Under the pieces are notes generated by a model that saw nothing but the letters and a program-made list of their open reading frames with translations, did not search any database and was not told the DNA's origin. A program made the position numbers and the translations under genes. Positions 54,505 through 63,673 of a DNA stretch of 64,000 nucleotides are shown one piece after another (positions within the stretch are counted from its first letter, which is position 1; the number at the start of each line of letters is the position of its first letter). Source of the stretch: JAWKTT01 sp041398965 (GTDB taxonomy: Bacteria; Planctomycetota; Planctomycetia; Planctomycetales; Planctomycetaceae); the NCBI GenBank assembly GCA_041398965.1, contig JAWKTT010000006.1:62001-126000 (forward strand), in the 5' to 3' direction.

Positions 54505-55702
54505 TCACAATTCTGTTGGGAGTGGTGTCTGTTCGCGTTTCGTGTGTTGCTGTTTGTCACGATCATGCTTCGCCCGTTTTGAGGTCGCTGGTGGGGAAGT
54601 CTGTTCGCGATGCAGACGCTGCGTGGTGATCGCGGCGGACCACAGGAACCCCGCCAACTCGCGGGCCAGCCGCGGTGACGATCTTCGTGGCAGACTTCTT
54701 GATTCGCTGCAACTTCAGCGAGCGTTTTCGCAGTCGTCGCAGCGCGTTGTCGGCGATGTCGATGACCTCCTGAGGCAGACCTTCCGCCGCTGTAACAGTG
54801 CGAGGCTCGCGTTTGGTCGGGCATGATAATAGTGCCAGGCTGCTTCGATCAGCAGACGTCGCACATGGCGGTTGCCGCTCTTGGTGATCCCACCCTGACG
54901 ACGTGTTGGACCGCTCGACGCTTCGCTGGGAACCAAGCCGACAAACGACATGAATTCGCCGCTGTCGGGAATCGTTCAAAGTCGAATCTCTGCGACAATT
55001 CCGACGGCCGTCAACTCCTGAATTCCGCAGAACGCCTGCAGTTCTGCACCAGCGGGCTGAGTCGCCAGTCGGCCAGTGCGTCATGGATGTCGGCGTTGAG
55101 TCGGGTGATGCGGGACTGGGCTTGGTCTGCCGTGGCGATGGCGTCGGCCAACAGTTGATTCTGTGCTTCGAAGTCAAACGTCTGCCGACGAATCCACGAC
55201 CAGTGCGTCTTGGTCCAATGCGAAACACCTTCGGTGAAGCGTCGTCCCTGACGCAACAGAAACTTGAGTAACTGCTGCCGGATGCGCCGTTCGCAAAGAC
55301 GAGCATCATCCGCGCACGCACCAAGTCGCGGATCGCTTCGGTCGCGGCATCGGAATCCAGATGGTCACCAAGTCGCCCGATCGCAAGAAGTGGGCCAGCC
55401 TCTTGCATCGCGTCGATCCGTCTTCACGCGACTCAGCTGCTGCGGCACCATCGACGGCGAAATGACCACACAGTCCACCCCTTCTCCTCTAAGAACCTTT
55501 GCAACCCATACCCCGTCGGCCCCGCCTCGTAACAGACCTTTAACGAACCAAGCGGCCCCAAAGTTCGCAACAACTTCAACACCCGCGCTTCATCGAACGG
55601 CAACCGCTCAAGAACCTGCGCCGCCGCATCCCCCACATCGGCAACCGCCACCGAAATCGAATCTTTATGGACATCAAGCCCCACGTATCGTAACGTCATC
55701 AT
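54505..55702 (-). pseudogene. IS110-family transposase, interrupted by several indels
   Basis: Starts at 55702 or 55699 with MTLRYVGLDVHKDSISVAVA. The DEDD catalytic residues can be traced through different frames: Asp in GLDVHKD, Glu in VCYEAGPTGYGLQRFL, and the two Asp of KTDRRDA (about 55404-55425). The middle (EGVSHWTKTHWSWIRRQTF, DQAQSRITRLNADIHDALAD) and the Transposase_20 domain (FVGLVPSEASSGPTRRQGGI, KSGNRHVRRLLIEAAWHYY) follow in other frames. The reconstructed protein would be about 400 residues, ending at the stop near 54505. At least five frame changes occur, yet intervening sequence is well conserved. IS110 enzymes are RNA-guided recombinases. Confidence 0.88.
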
Positions 55703-56098
55703 CGGACCAGCCTCACTGTTATGGCTCTGGAAATCGGGAACAGCAATCACCCAAATTCTAACCCACGCACCCAGTGATCGCCGGTCCTTCCATTCTGTCT
55801 CCCCCGCTGGAAAGTCCGTTGAAATAGGAACGTCGATAGCGGGGGAGAGGGAGAGGCTGACAACAAAGATCTCCCGTTGGCGAGGATCACAATCCGGGGA
55901 ATGAACCGTAACGAAGGTAGTGCGGTTTCCATCATTGGACCCGTCGAAGAGGAGGTGAGGCCATGAACGTCCCGCCAATCGGCAGGAAACGACCACTGAT
56001 CTTGGCGACATTCTTGCGAAGAGTGACTTATCTCGGTCGCGATTTGGCTTTGCTATCTGGTCTTCACAGCCTGCTTCTAGGCAATGGCGTTCGAGTTT
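55703..56098. other. Upstream flank of the IS110 element; possible bridge-RNA region
   Basis: No protein gene is recognised. IS110 elements encode a structured guide (bridge) RNA in a non-coding end, in the studied IS621 upstream of the recombinase, which would be here. A perfect 9-bp inverted repeat TCCCCCGCT (55800-55808) / AGCGGGGGA (55838-55846) is the clearest structure. It also resembles local purine/pyrimidine repeats, so the RNA assignment is tentative. Confidence 0.35.
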
Positions 56099-56149
56099 GC
56101 TCTTGTCAGATTGGAAAATCTGACCCACGGTCGTTTTTCCACGGGCGAT
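56099..56149. repeat. Dispersed hairpin repeat, copy B (half element)
   Basis: CTCTTGTCAGATTGGAAAAT and the following bases to about 56149 match the right half of copy A (30580-30631) with only a few differences, including the internal palindrome CAGATTGGAAAATCTG and CGTTTTTC-ACGGGC. It abuts the stop codon of the heme-protein gene. Confidence 0.8.
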
Positions 56150-59100
56150 TAGCGTTCGGCGGTGCGGAGGGTGAGGGAGTGGAGGTAGGAGTAGAGGTCG
56201 GCCAGGTCGGTTGGTTTCAGGTCTTTTAACAGGCCAGTGGGCATGAGGGAGGTGGGGACGGTGCGGCGGAATTCTATTTGGTTTGATTCGATGCGATACG
56301 TGCGATTGGTGGCATCTCTAAGGACGAGGCCATCGACCGATTCGTAGACGATTAGGCCGGTGTAGGATTTCCCTTCATTAGTGATAATTGTGGTCGTCTG
56401 GTATCTCGGGGAGACGTCGCGGTTGGGGAGGACGATGGCAGTGAAGAGGTCAGCCTTCGAGAACCGGCCTGTCACTCCTGAGAGGTCGGGGCCGAGGGCA
56501 CTACGTCCGCCGTGACATTGGACGCAGGCCCGGGTGGTGAATAGCTTCTCACCGCGTGAGGCATCGCCTTGCGTCCAGTCGACCGTGCTCAGCGACTTGA
56601 ATAACGACGCGACGACATCGGCATCTTCGCCGGCTTGCAGGGCGAATTCTTCGGGGAATTTCTCGCGAATATAGGCAGTCCAGGCATCGATGGAACGTTT
56701 CTGCGGGTTCCCATCGAGGCCGAGTTGGTAGGCAAACTCTGTCCCGTTGTTATTGCGGCGAAGCACTTCGATCACCTGATCTCGAATGGCCCGTTCGGGG
56801 CCTTTGTCGCTGAGTCGTCTCAGGGTGCGGACAAGCATGACGTTTTCTCGAGCAGACTTCCCCGGATCAAGGAGAGCCAGCGTCCGAACACTCTCCGCAA
56901 GAACCTCAGGTTGAGAGGCTTCCAGGCTCGTCACAAACAGTTCTCGATCTGCTTCGTCCAGTCGACCGGAGAGAGCTAAGACAACGGCTCCCCGTAAACC
57001 AAAGTCTGAAAACTTGGAGCGAAGCAGGTTGAGAATCTCGGGGTCCTCCGACTCGGCAAACAGAAACACGACATCACTGTTCCAGGCATACTCGTCTCCT
57101 TGCTCGCGGAGTTTTTTCGTGAAGGTCGCGAGCGCTTCTCCGTAGTAATCGGGAGAAAGCAGGCTGAGGTACTGAACATGTGCCGCTTCGCCACAGGCGG
57201 GGTTGCGTAACAGGGCGAGAGGTAGTTCTGGGTCGATCGTTCCGAGAGCACGGTACATCTCGAGGACCCGGTCTCCCCAGTTGCTGTCCTGAACGAGTTG
57301 GCGGCTCTTCAGCTTCGGTTCAACTCGCAAAAGGGCTTCGGCGATACGGAATCGCTGCGACTCATTTCGAGCCGCAGGAATCCGGGCCAGACAGATGAGT
57401 TGATGCAAGTCGTCGACGGGATGCGACTGGCCGGTGATTGGTTTAAGGAGCTTTTCCACGAAGAGCGAATCGGTCGGTTGAACCATGGCGATGACCCGAG
57501 ATAGTTCGCGGTCGATCTCCTGATCTCCGTCGGGATACAGCGCCGCAAGGCGTGTGCGAACGGTGACGAGGTCGGTCTCGAAGGGGGTGAGATCGAGTCG
57601 ACTCGCGTAACCATCGAAGACCGGTGCTCGCTTCTCGACGTCCAAGTCGTCGGAGGTTGAAGCATCGGCGTCGGGGTCAGCAGTTCCGGTCCCTTTTGAG
57701 CCGGGGGCCCTTTTCCTGGTGGTTCCGTCGGCCGTCGTTCCATCAAGCGACTGCGGGCCGACGTCTCCGAGTGCAACCTGCAACAGTCGGACGGCATTGC
57801 GTCGCACGGTGATTGGATGGTCTGCTTCGAGGATTCGAAACGCGATGTCAATGCTGTAGGGGTCGACGCCGGGATGGCGTTCGGCATAGGCAAAAGCGAT
57901 TCCGATGGCAGCTTCCCAGCCATGCACGACGGCAGCGGCAGCGACTTCGTGGTAGGTGTCGGCATCGGTTCGCAGCAGCACCTTGATCGCCAAGAGACGA
58001 ACGGCTTTGTCCGGAGACCCTAATGCCTTCCCGATGGGCTGAACTAACTCTTGTAACGTGGCGACGTCAGCGGCAAGAAGTGCTTCGAGTGCCACTCGCA
58101 CGACCGTTGGCTCGGCGTCGTCCAGCAGTGCTCCCATCAAACTGGCAGAGGGTGATGTCGGATTGACACGTCCAAGAGACCAGGCGACACGGGCACGGAC
58201 GGTGGCCGAAGGAGATCGCAGCAGCGTCTCGGCCAGTTCCATGCCCAAGCCCCGAAATCTCTCAGTCAGAATCTCGATGGCTCGCACTCGTTGAGAGACT
58301 TCACGGGATTCGTCAGCAGCGGCAGCGATGAATGGTCCGCTCCCAAGTTCGTCGGCCAATGGTCCCCAGACATCACGGGACCAACTGTCAAGGGGCTGTG
58401 GGGCAGTGAGGACATGTTCTAACTTTTGAGCCGGTAAACTCGGGACTTCCCGCTCGAACCAGGGGGATTCGTCATGCAGTCCACGGGCAACGATGCGGTA
58501 CACCCCTCCTCGTGTGCCACGACCTCCAACCGAGACATAGAGTGCTCCGTCGGGCCCCACGGCGATGTCTGTGGGGGCGAATCCGTGTTGTCCGATGGCT
58601 TTCATGAACTCGATCGGCTGGGTTGACCATGTGCTTCCTTGGGGTTCCAAAGGGAGAGCCATGACGCGACCATACGTCCAGTCGAGGACGAACAGGGCCC
58701 CGTGTAGCGACTCGGGGAACTGATGGTGTCGATAGCAGACGACGCCCGACGGCGAGCCTCGACCAAACTCGGCGACAACGGGGGGCATGTCGAGCGATTC
58801 GTCGGCCCGTTTCCAACTGCGACTCAGAAATCCAGCATGTGTCCCCGGCAAGGCATGAAAGACGCGTGTCGGCCGATACCATGGCAACGAGATGTCCCGT
58901 TCGCCATCACTATCGAAGGTCAGGAGGTCCCCCGTTACCCCGAAATCGAAATCATAGGCGTTGCGAAAACCGTGTACGACAACCTCTCCTTGAGACAGGT
59001 CGGGGGTCAGGCGGTAGATGACTCCCGCCTCGGGGTCTTTGATTGGGGGAGTTAGTGTGGTGTTGTATCGCTGATCGACTCCCCCATAGTTTCCGACGAT

Positions 59101-59631
59101 CATGTACCACCAACCGTCGGCTCCCTTACGGATCGCGTGGCAATCGTGTTCGCCCCCTGCCTTCATCTTCACAAATGTTTCGGGGGGGCCATCGGCCCGA
59201 TCGTCTCCATCGGCATCGCGATAGCGAATCAGTCCTGCATCTCCCGAACAGAGCAAGTCGCGGCCGAAGAAGTACATCCCCTGCGCACCGGTCTTGGGAC
59301 CATCGGCAAACTGTTGAAAGCTCTCGGCCCGTCCATCGCCATCGGCATCGATGAGGATGCGAACATATCCCGCTCCAGAGACGACCACTCGACCGCGGGC
59401 ATCTACGGTCATGGAATAGATGTCGTGTGCGAGTTCGTCGTCCGCGTACAGGGTGACTTCAAATCCTTCAGGAACCTGCACACCGATGTTCGCTGCGTCG
59501 ACAGAGTCTGCGGCATGCAGTGCGGTCGTGGCAGTCAGGCCAGCAGTCAAGATGGCCAATAGACCTAACCCCCGAGTGTAAGAGGTCAAACCGTTCAAGT
59601 CGCGAGTCAGGGTGGAGATGAGGCGATACAT
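56149..59631 (-). CDS. PVC-type heme-binding CxxCH protein (membrane-bound dehydrogenase-like propeller, HEAT, cytochrome c)
   Basis: 1,160 residues from MYRLISTLTRDLNGLTSYTR; this ATG precedes a signal peptide (LGLLAILTAGLTATTALHA), while the frame runs upstream to 59784. Residues about 45-420 match the planctomycete membrane-bound-dehydrogenase-like propeller (VPEGFEVTLYADDELAHDI, LIDADGDGRAESFQQFADGP, VGPDGALYVSVGGRGTRGG). A long helical HEAT-like section follows (RARVAWSLGRVNPTSPSASL). A cytochrome-c domain near the C-terminus has CVQCHGGRSALGPDLSGV, then LPNRDVSPRYQTTTIITNEG. This is the TIGR02604/TIGR02603 architecture of PVC bacteria. One covalent heme is predicted. An electron-transfer or sugar-dehydrogenase role is suspected; the substrate is unknown. 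Confidence 0.9.
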   Translation of the reverse strand: MYRLISTLTRDLNGLTSYTRGLGLLAILTAGLTATTALHAADSVDAANIGVQVPEGFEVTLYADDELAHDIYSMTVDARGRVVVSGAGYVRILIDADGDGRAESFQQFADGPKTGAQGMYFFGRDLLCSGDAGLIRYRDADGDDRADGPPETFVKMKAGGEHDCHAIRKGADGWWYMIVGNYGGVDQRYNTTLTPPIKDPEAGVIYRLTPDLSQGEVVVHGFRNAYDFDFGVTGDLLTFDSDGERDISLPWYRPTRVFHALPGTHAGFLSRSWKRADESLDMPPVVAEFGRGSPSGVVCYRHHQFPESLHGALFVLDWTYGRVMALPLEPQGSTWSTQPIEFMKAIGQHGFAPTDIAVGPDGALYVSVGGRGTRGGVYRIVARGLHDESPWFEREVPSLPAQKLEHVLTAPQPLDSWSRDVWGPLADELGSGPFIAAAADESREVSQRVRAIEILTERFRGLGMELAETLLRSPSATVRARVAWSLGRVNPTSPSASLMGALLDDAEPTVVRVALEALLAADVATLQELVQPIGKALGSPDKAVRLLAIKVLLRTDADTYHEVAAAAVVHGWEAAIGIAFAYAERHPGVDPYSIDIAFRILEADHPITVRRNAVRLLQVALGDVGPQSLDGTTADGTTRKRAPGSKGTGTADPDADASTSDDLDVEKRAPVFDGYASRLDLTPFETDLVTVRTRLAALYPDGDQEIDRELSRVIAMVQPTDSLFVEKLLKPITGQSHPVDDLHQLICLARIPAARNESQRFRIAEALLRVEPKLKSRQLVQDSNWGDRVLEMYRALGTIDPELPLALLRNPACGEAAHVQYLSLLSPDYYGEALATFTKKLREQGDEYAWNSDVVFLFAESEDPEILNLLRSKFSDFGLRGAVVLALSGRLDEADRELFVTSLEASQPEVLAESVRTLALLDPGKSARENVMLVRTLRRLSDKGPERAIRDQVIEVLRRNNNGTEFAYQLGLDGNPQKRSIDAWTAYIREKFPEEFALQAGEDADVVASLFKSLSTVDWTQGDASRGEKLFTTRACVQCHGGRSALGPDLSGVTGRFSKADLFTAIVLPNRDVSPRYQTTTIITNEGKSYTGLIVYESVDGLVLRDATNRTYRIESNQIEFRRTVPTSLMPTGLLKDLKPTDLADLYSYLHSLTLRTAER

Positions 59632-59972
59632 AAGCTGCGGGCGATTCCGTTCAAGTCGCGGGTGAAGCGGAACCACTTCACCCTCCGGGAGGGACCATCG
59701 CCACTCTGCCCGGAACTCTCGACATTCAGGGAACTTCGATTGAAGCACTCCTAAGGTCAGGATTCTCGCGGACTGGAGTCGCAATGCCTTGACAGCTTGG
59801 ATAGTATCCGCACCGTTGAGTTTAAGGCAATGCGTGTTCCGTTTCGCTCGCCTCTCCCCCGCAGATGGGCTGGTTGTGCCTGCTCAAGAGGATTCCTCCG
59901 GCAGTCCGCCACGCCTCCATTTTCCCGCCTCGCTCCCTTTTTTGGACGCAATGAGTGCGTCTCCGAAGACTC

Positions 59973-61673
59973 ATGAACACTCCCCCACAGCCCAAGAAGC
60001 GGTCTCGGCAACCACTGACATGGCAGTCCATCGCCTTCCTCGGGATGATCGTTGCGGGGGGGATCGTCTACGATTGCTCTCGCCCCGGACAGGCTGCTGC
60101 AGACGACCGTCCAGTCAAACTGGCGGCTCCGATCCTCGCGGAAAACACTGACGAAACGCCAACGACCACAGCCAAATTCTCCGCAACCGACACTTCAGCG
60201 TCCGGAACGACCTCTGCCCCGATATCAACAGAGTCAACTGGTCAAGAGTCAACTGGTCAAGAGTCAACTGGTCATGAGAAGCAAGCAGACTCACAAGGTC
60301 ATGGCAATCAGGATTCGACGAAAGAAGGGGCAGATCATGACGGAGGGGCCGGACATCCAAACGTCATCACCCCGCTGCTCCTGGCGCTCGTTGTGATCTT
60401 ATTGGCTGCAAAGATCGCGGGCGACCTCTTCGAGCGAGTCGGCATGCCGGCGGTGCTGGGTGAACTCGTCGTTGGAATTCTGCTGGGAAATGCCTTATTC
60501 CTGACGAACTGGACCGGCATTGATCTCATCCAAACGCTCGCAGCCGATGCTGAGTTACTCAAAGCTCCGGCCGAACATGTTCTTGCCGACCCCTATAGCA
60601 CCGGAGCCATCGTGAAGATGCTGGCGGGAATCGGTGTTGTGTTGTTGTTGTTTGAAGTCGGTCTCGAATCCAGCGTCCATGAGATGTTGTCGGTCGGAAA
60701 GTCGGCGATGCTCGTCGCCGTGCTCGGTGTCATCGCCCCCGCACTTCTCGGGTACGGAGTCGGACTGTTCTTCACCCCCGATCACGGCTGGGAAGTCCAT
60801 GCGTTCCTCGGGGCGACTCTCTGTGCGACCAGCGTCGGCATCACGGCCCGTGTCTTGAAAGACTTGGGCCGCAGCCAGCAGCGCGAAGCAAAGATCATCC
60901 TCGGAGCCGCCGTCATCGACGACGTCCTCGGGCTGGTCGTTCTGGCGGTTGTGTCCGGACTCATCAAACTCGGGGCCAACTTCGATCCGTTCACTCTTCT
61001 GATCATCATCGGCAAAGCCCTAGGATTCCTTGCTGCGGCTGTCTTCCTCGGAACTCGAGTTTTCGCCCGACCATTGTATCAGGCTGCGAGCTACCTCCGC
61101 GGTCACAGCATGTTGGTTGCTGCGACGCTGGTGATCTGCTTTGGCTTTAGTTGGATGGCTGCACAGATTGGTCTCGAACCGATCGTCGGGGCCTTCGCAG
61201 CCGGTCTGATCTTAGAGCGTGCCCACTATCGAGAGCTGGGTAAACGAGAGAACATCGAACTTGAAGAAGCGCTGGCCCCACTCACTGCACTGCTGGTGCC
61301 GATTTTCTTCGTGCAAATGGGGCTGACCGTCGACCTCTCCCAGTTCAAAGACCCATCCGTCTGGGGACTGGCTGGCGCACTTACGTTGGCCGCCATCATT
61401 GGGAAACAGGTCTGTTCCTTCGGGGTCCTTGAAAAGGGGCTCGATCGACTCTCTGTCGGCCTGGGGATGATCCCTCGTGGGGAAGTCGGTCTCATCTTTG
61501 CCAGCATCGGGAAAGGCCTCAAGACTGGGACGGGCGAAAACGTCATCAACGACACAACGTACTCAGCCATTGTCGTGATGGTTGTCCTCACGACGATGGT
61601 GACCCCGCCGCTCCTCAAGTGGTCCATGAACCGAGGCAAATCGCCAGATCCAGCGGCCCAGCCTCCGGGATAA
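59973..61673 (+). CDS. Kef-type cation:proton antiporter (CPA2 family) with long periplasmic N-terminal region
   Basis: 566 residues from MNTPPQPKKRSRQPLTWQSI; the frame starts 18 bases earlier. A first hydrophobic segment (IAFLGMIVAGGIVYDC) is followed by about 100 low-complexity Ser/Thr/Gln/His/Asp residues, then about 12 transmembrane helices. CPA2 features include LAAKIAGDLFERVGMPAVLG, GNALFLTNW, AVLGVIAPALLGYGVG, ATLCATSVGITARVLKDLG and GAAVIDDVLGLVVLAVV with the ion-binding Asp pair. There is no C-terminal TrkA-N domain, unlike KefB/C. It would exchange Na+ or K+ for protons. The His/Asp-rich stretch HDGGAGH before the first core helix might bind metal, which is speculation. Confidence 0.9.
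   Translation: MNTPPQPKKRSRQPLTWQSIAFLGMIVAGGIVYDCSRPGQAAADDRPVKLAAPILAENTDETPTTTAKFSATDTSASGTTSAPISTESTGQESTGQESTGHEKQADSQGHGNQDSTKEGADHDGGAGHPNVITPLLLALVVILLAAKIAGDLFERVGMPAVLGELVVGILLGNALFLTNWTGIDLIQTLAADAELLKAPAEHVLADPYSTGAIVKMLAGIGVVLLLFEVGLESSVHEMLSVGKSAMLVAVLGVIAPALLGYGVGLFFTPDHGWEVHAFLGATLCATSVGITARVLKDLGRSQQREAKIILGAAVIDDVLGLVVLAVVSGLIKLGANFDPFTLLIIIGKALGFLAAAVFLGTRVFARPLYQAASYLRGHSMLVAATLVICFGFSWMAAQIGLEPIVGAFAAGLILERAHYRELGKRENIELEEALAPLTALLVPIFFVQMGLTVDLSQFKDPSVWGLAGALTLAAIIGKQVCSFGVLEKGLDRLSVGLGMIPRGEVGLIFASIGKGLKTGTGENVINDTTYSAIVVMVVLTTMVTPPLLKWSMNRGKSPDPAAQPPG
60231..60275 (+). repeat. Three tandem 15-bp units inside the antiporter gene
   Basis: GAGTCAACTGGTCAA occurs at 60231-60245 and 60246-60260 exactly, and at 60261-60275 with one change (GTCAT). 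It encodes ESTGQ/ESTGH in the disordered N-terminal region. Because the unit is a multiple of three, copy number can change without breaking the frame. Confidence 0.9.
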
Positions 61674-61855
61674 TTGCCTAATGGAGCCACTATGGTCGCT
61701 TGGGTTCTTCAGTTGTCTCGGTCTCGCAGTGCAAGGTCACTGAACCGAGTCATTCTGAGGGCTATCGTCGCCGATGTGGTACAAAACGTGCTGTGCCCTC
61801 GTGCATCGCGGTACTGTTCTGCTGTTGTCCGACGTTTACAATCGAGGTCTGAAGA

Positions 61856-62713
61856 ATGATGTGTCAATCGAGGTGCGATGGCGTGTCAAGGTGTCTCACT
61901 CGCACAAGCCTTGCCACACTGTGTCTGTTCCTGCTGCTTGCCGTCTTGCCGAGTGTTGTCAGCGCTGTCGGACCCTCGCGACGTTCGTCGTCCTCCAGTC
62001 GGATGCGGGCCGCCATGACAGCACAGCGAAATCGGGCGATTACCGAGATCAAGCAAGAGATCGAAGCGGCCAAGACCGCACTGAAGTCGATCGAATCGGC
62101 TGGCAATGCCACAGAAGCGGAAGTCAACCGTCTCGCTTCGCAGTTGGACTCGAATGCTCAGAAGCTCAAAGAGATCAATGGACGAGAAAACAGTACGCAT
62201 AGCGAGATGGCAAAGATTGAAAAGCGTATTTTAGCGTCTCAGTCGGAAAGCTCGGAGTGGGCCAGGAAGGTCGACGAAATCGAACAAGATAGACTGAAAC
62301 TCGAAGAAGAGTTTCATCGTATCCTTAAGCTTCCCAAAGACTTGGCACCGGGTGAAGACCTTGAAAGTCATCGTTTGCATCACTTTGCCAGCCTGTCGAA
62401 AGAACAGTCCAGCAAACTCGATGCGGACGCCAACAATCAGGAGGCTGTCGAGCGTCTGATCTCTGCCTGTCGAGAATTGTCCGCGTTGGAACATCGGCTC
62501 TTTGAGGCAGACAAACAGTGGAAGACCGCCAACGATCAGCTGGTTGCCGCCCATCAGGAGGAGGCTGAGCAGCATGCCGAAAGCCGTAAAGTGGGGGCTG
62601 AGAATCGCGAGACCAAAAAGAAGCTCAAAAGCCTTGCCGAATTAGCCGCTCAGGCCCGCGCAACCATCGCGAATGGCGAAAACCAACTTCGGCAAATGGG
62701 AGTAAAACCCTAG
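61856..62713 (+). CDS. Exported coiled-coil protein of unknown function
   Basis: 285 residues. A signal peptide (LATLCLFLLLAVLPSVVSAV) is followed by a Ser/Arg-rich stretch and then nearly continuous alpha-helical coiled coil (TEIKQEIEAAKTALKSIES, EINGRENSTHSEMAKIEKRI, ENRETKKKLKSLAELAAQAR). It resembles periplasmic coiled-coil proteins in general (OmpH- or EnvC-like in appearance), but no LysM, peptidase or other domain is present. Two consecutive ATGs make the start 61856 or 61859. It is 182 bases downstream of the antiporter on the same strand. Family unknown; prediction of location and structure only. Confidence 0.75.
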   Translation: MMCQSRCDGVSRCLTRTSLATLCLFLLLAVLPSVVSAVGPSRRSSSSSRMRAAMTAQRNRAITEIKQEIEAAKTALKSIESAGNATEAEVNRLASQLDSNAQKLKEINGRENSTHSEMAKIEKRILASQSESSEWARKVDEIEQDRLKLEEEFHRILKLPKDLAPGEDLESHRLHHFASLSKEQSSKLDADANNQEAVERLISACRELSALEHRLFEADKQWKTANDQLVAAHQEEAEQHAESRKVGAENRETKKKLKSLAELAAQARATIANGENQLRQMGVKP

Positions 62714-62844
62714 CAGTCCGCTGAAAAACGACCATGGGCCAGCTTTCCCAAGCTGACGCGAGCAACTCATGCACCTTTTTGCTTTGACATCCAATGGCAC
62801 CTGATCAGGACGGAAAGCCTGACTTTCGTTTTTCAACAGATTGC
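62714..62844. repeat. Dispersed hairpin repeat, copy C
   Basis: Same layout as copy A: left arm CCGCTGAAAAACGACCATGG with an internal palindrome (AGCTTTCCCAAGCT), and a right arm ending CTTTCGTTTTTCAACAGATT. The arms are imperfect inverted repeats of each other. It starts at the stop codon of the coiled-coil gene. Confidence 0.78.
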
Positions 62845-63044
62845 AAAGCACAGGTTCGTGGACAATAAGTCTTGATTGCCCCGACAAGATGGAACAGTTT
62901 TGTCCACTCTGCTCAGAAGTTGTACAGGGCAACTCGATGTGAGCGGAATGCTCCCCATTGCGAGTGGGTTGGTATGACTGGCGATGGATGATGTTGATGT
63001 CATCACGCTGATCGCCCCGAACAACTCACTGCCTCTGTCAACAA

Positions 63045-63073
63045 CATGACCACGACGAAGTGTCGTGGTCATG
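63045..63073 (-). terminator. Strong hairpin downstream of the 47-residue peptide gene
   Basis: CATGACCACGAC and GTCGTGGTCATG form a perfect 12-bp stem with a five-base loop, 30 bases after the small gene's stop on the minus strand. T-rich sequence follows on both strands (TTGTTG; CACTTTTA), so it could act in either direction. Confidence 0.7.
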
Positions 63074-63103
63074 TCACTTTTACCGCGAAAACCGGTGCAA
63101 CAT

Positions 63104-63247
63104 TCAACGATAGTGATGGCGCATTGTTGACGGGGATTGATGCATTGCGAATGCGATTCGACCGTAACGCGGTGTCGCCGCCTGAAGTGAGTTCGAAGCC
63201 ATAAACAGTCCTGAATACAAGATCGCTGCCACAATGAGACGACGCAT
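63104..63247 (-). CDS. Small exported peptide (47 residues), unknown function
   Basis: MRRLIVAAILYSGLFMASNS then LQAATPRYGRIAF and a basic His/Arg-rich end (STMRHHYR). An excellent ribosome site (GGGAGG) precedes the ATG, and a 12-bp hairpin terminator follows, so the reading is well framed by expression signals. The N-terminus is a classical signal peptide with probable cleavage after LQA, leaving a basic mature peptide of about 24-25 residues. No family is recognised. Confidence 0.65.
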   Translation of the reverse strand: MRRLIVAAILYSGLFMASNSLQAATPRYGRIAFAMHQSPSTMRHHYR

Positions 63248-63673
63248 GGAAGTTCCTCCCACGAGAGCCAAAGACCGACACCGATGACGAACGCAGTCAC
63301 CGTGAATTAAAGTCGAGTCCGACAAGAGACTCCCCGCACACCGCGTGCCAATCCCATCGGCCAAGTTCGATGCAGTCTGCGTCCGTTTTTTTGCGACAGT
63401 TCATCCCCCCAAAGGGAAGGTGGCACACCCCCTGCTCCGCTTGCAACACCCTGCTCGCATGCCGAAAAGAGTTGTCCCAATTGTCATGCCGCGGGGGCGG
63501 TCGGAGCGGTTTGGTCAAACAAGCGGAACCACCGGAAGGGGCGCATTGCCAAGCCAGCTGGGAAAGATCTGCTGCATGGCGTGCATGACGACGCTCATTG
63601 CCAATCGCAAAGATGGCACAATCTCAGTCGGCGTGGTAGAAACTTCTCAAACAGGCCACTTGATCAAGGCAGG
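63248..63673 (+). pseudogene. Possible frameshifted zinc-ribbon protein
   Basis: Fragments in three plus-strand frames look like one zinc-ribbon protein. AKFDAVCVRFFATVHPPKGK occurs in one frame from about 63362. CSACNTLLACRKE is in the next, and KSCPNCHAAGAVGAVWSNKR in the third. Cysteine pairs CxxC twice support a treble-clef or ribbon. Because frames change at least twice in 120 bases, no single CDS can be given. The alternative is that these are chance frames; nothing else is recognised in the interval. Confidence 0.3.

Noticed and set aside
55963..56229. 88-codon plus-strand ORF with a very strong ribosome-site-like GAGGAGG
   Set aside because: The frame runs through dispersed repeat B and into the convergent heme-protein gene, and its C-terminus is a shadow of that gene. 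The product resembles nothing.
60231..60275. Short regularly spaced repeats as a CRISPR array
   Set aside because: The units are contiguous, lie inside a coding sequence and have no spacers. No CRISPR array was seen anywhere in the window.
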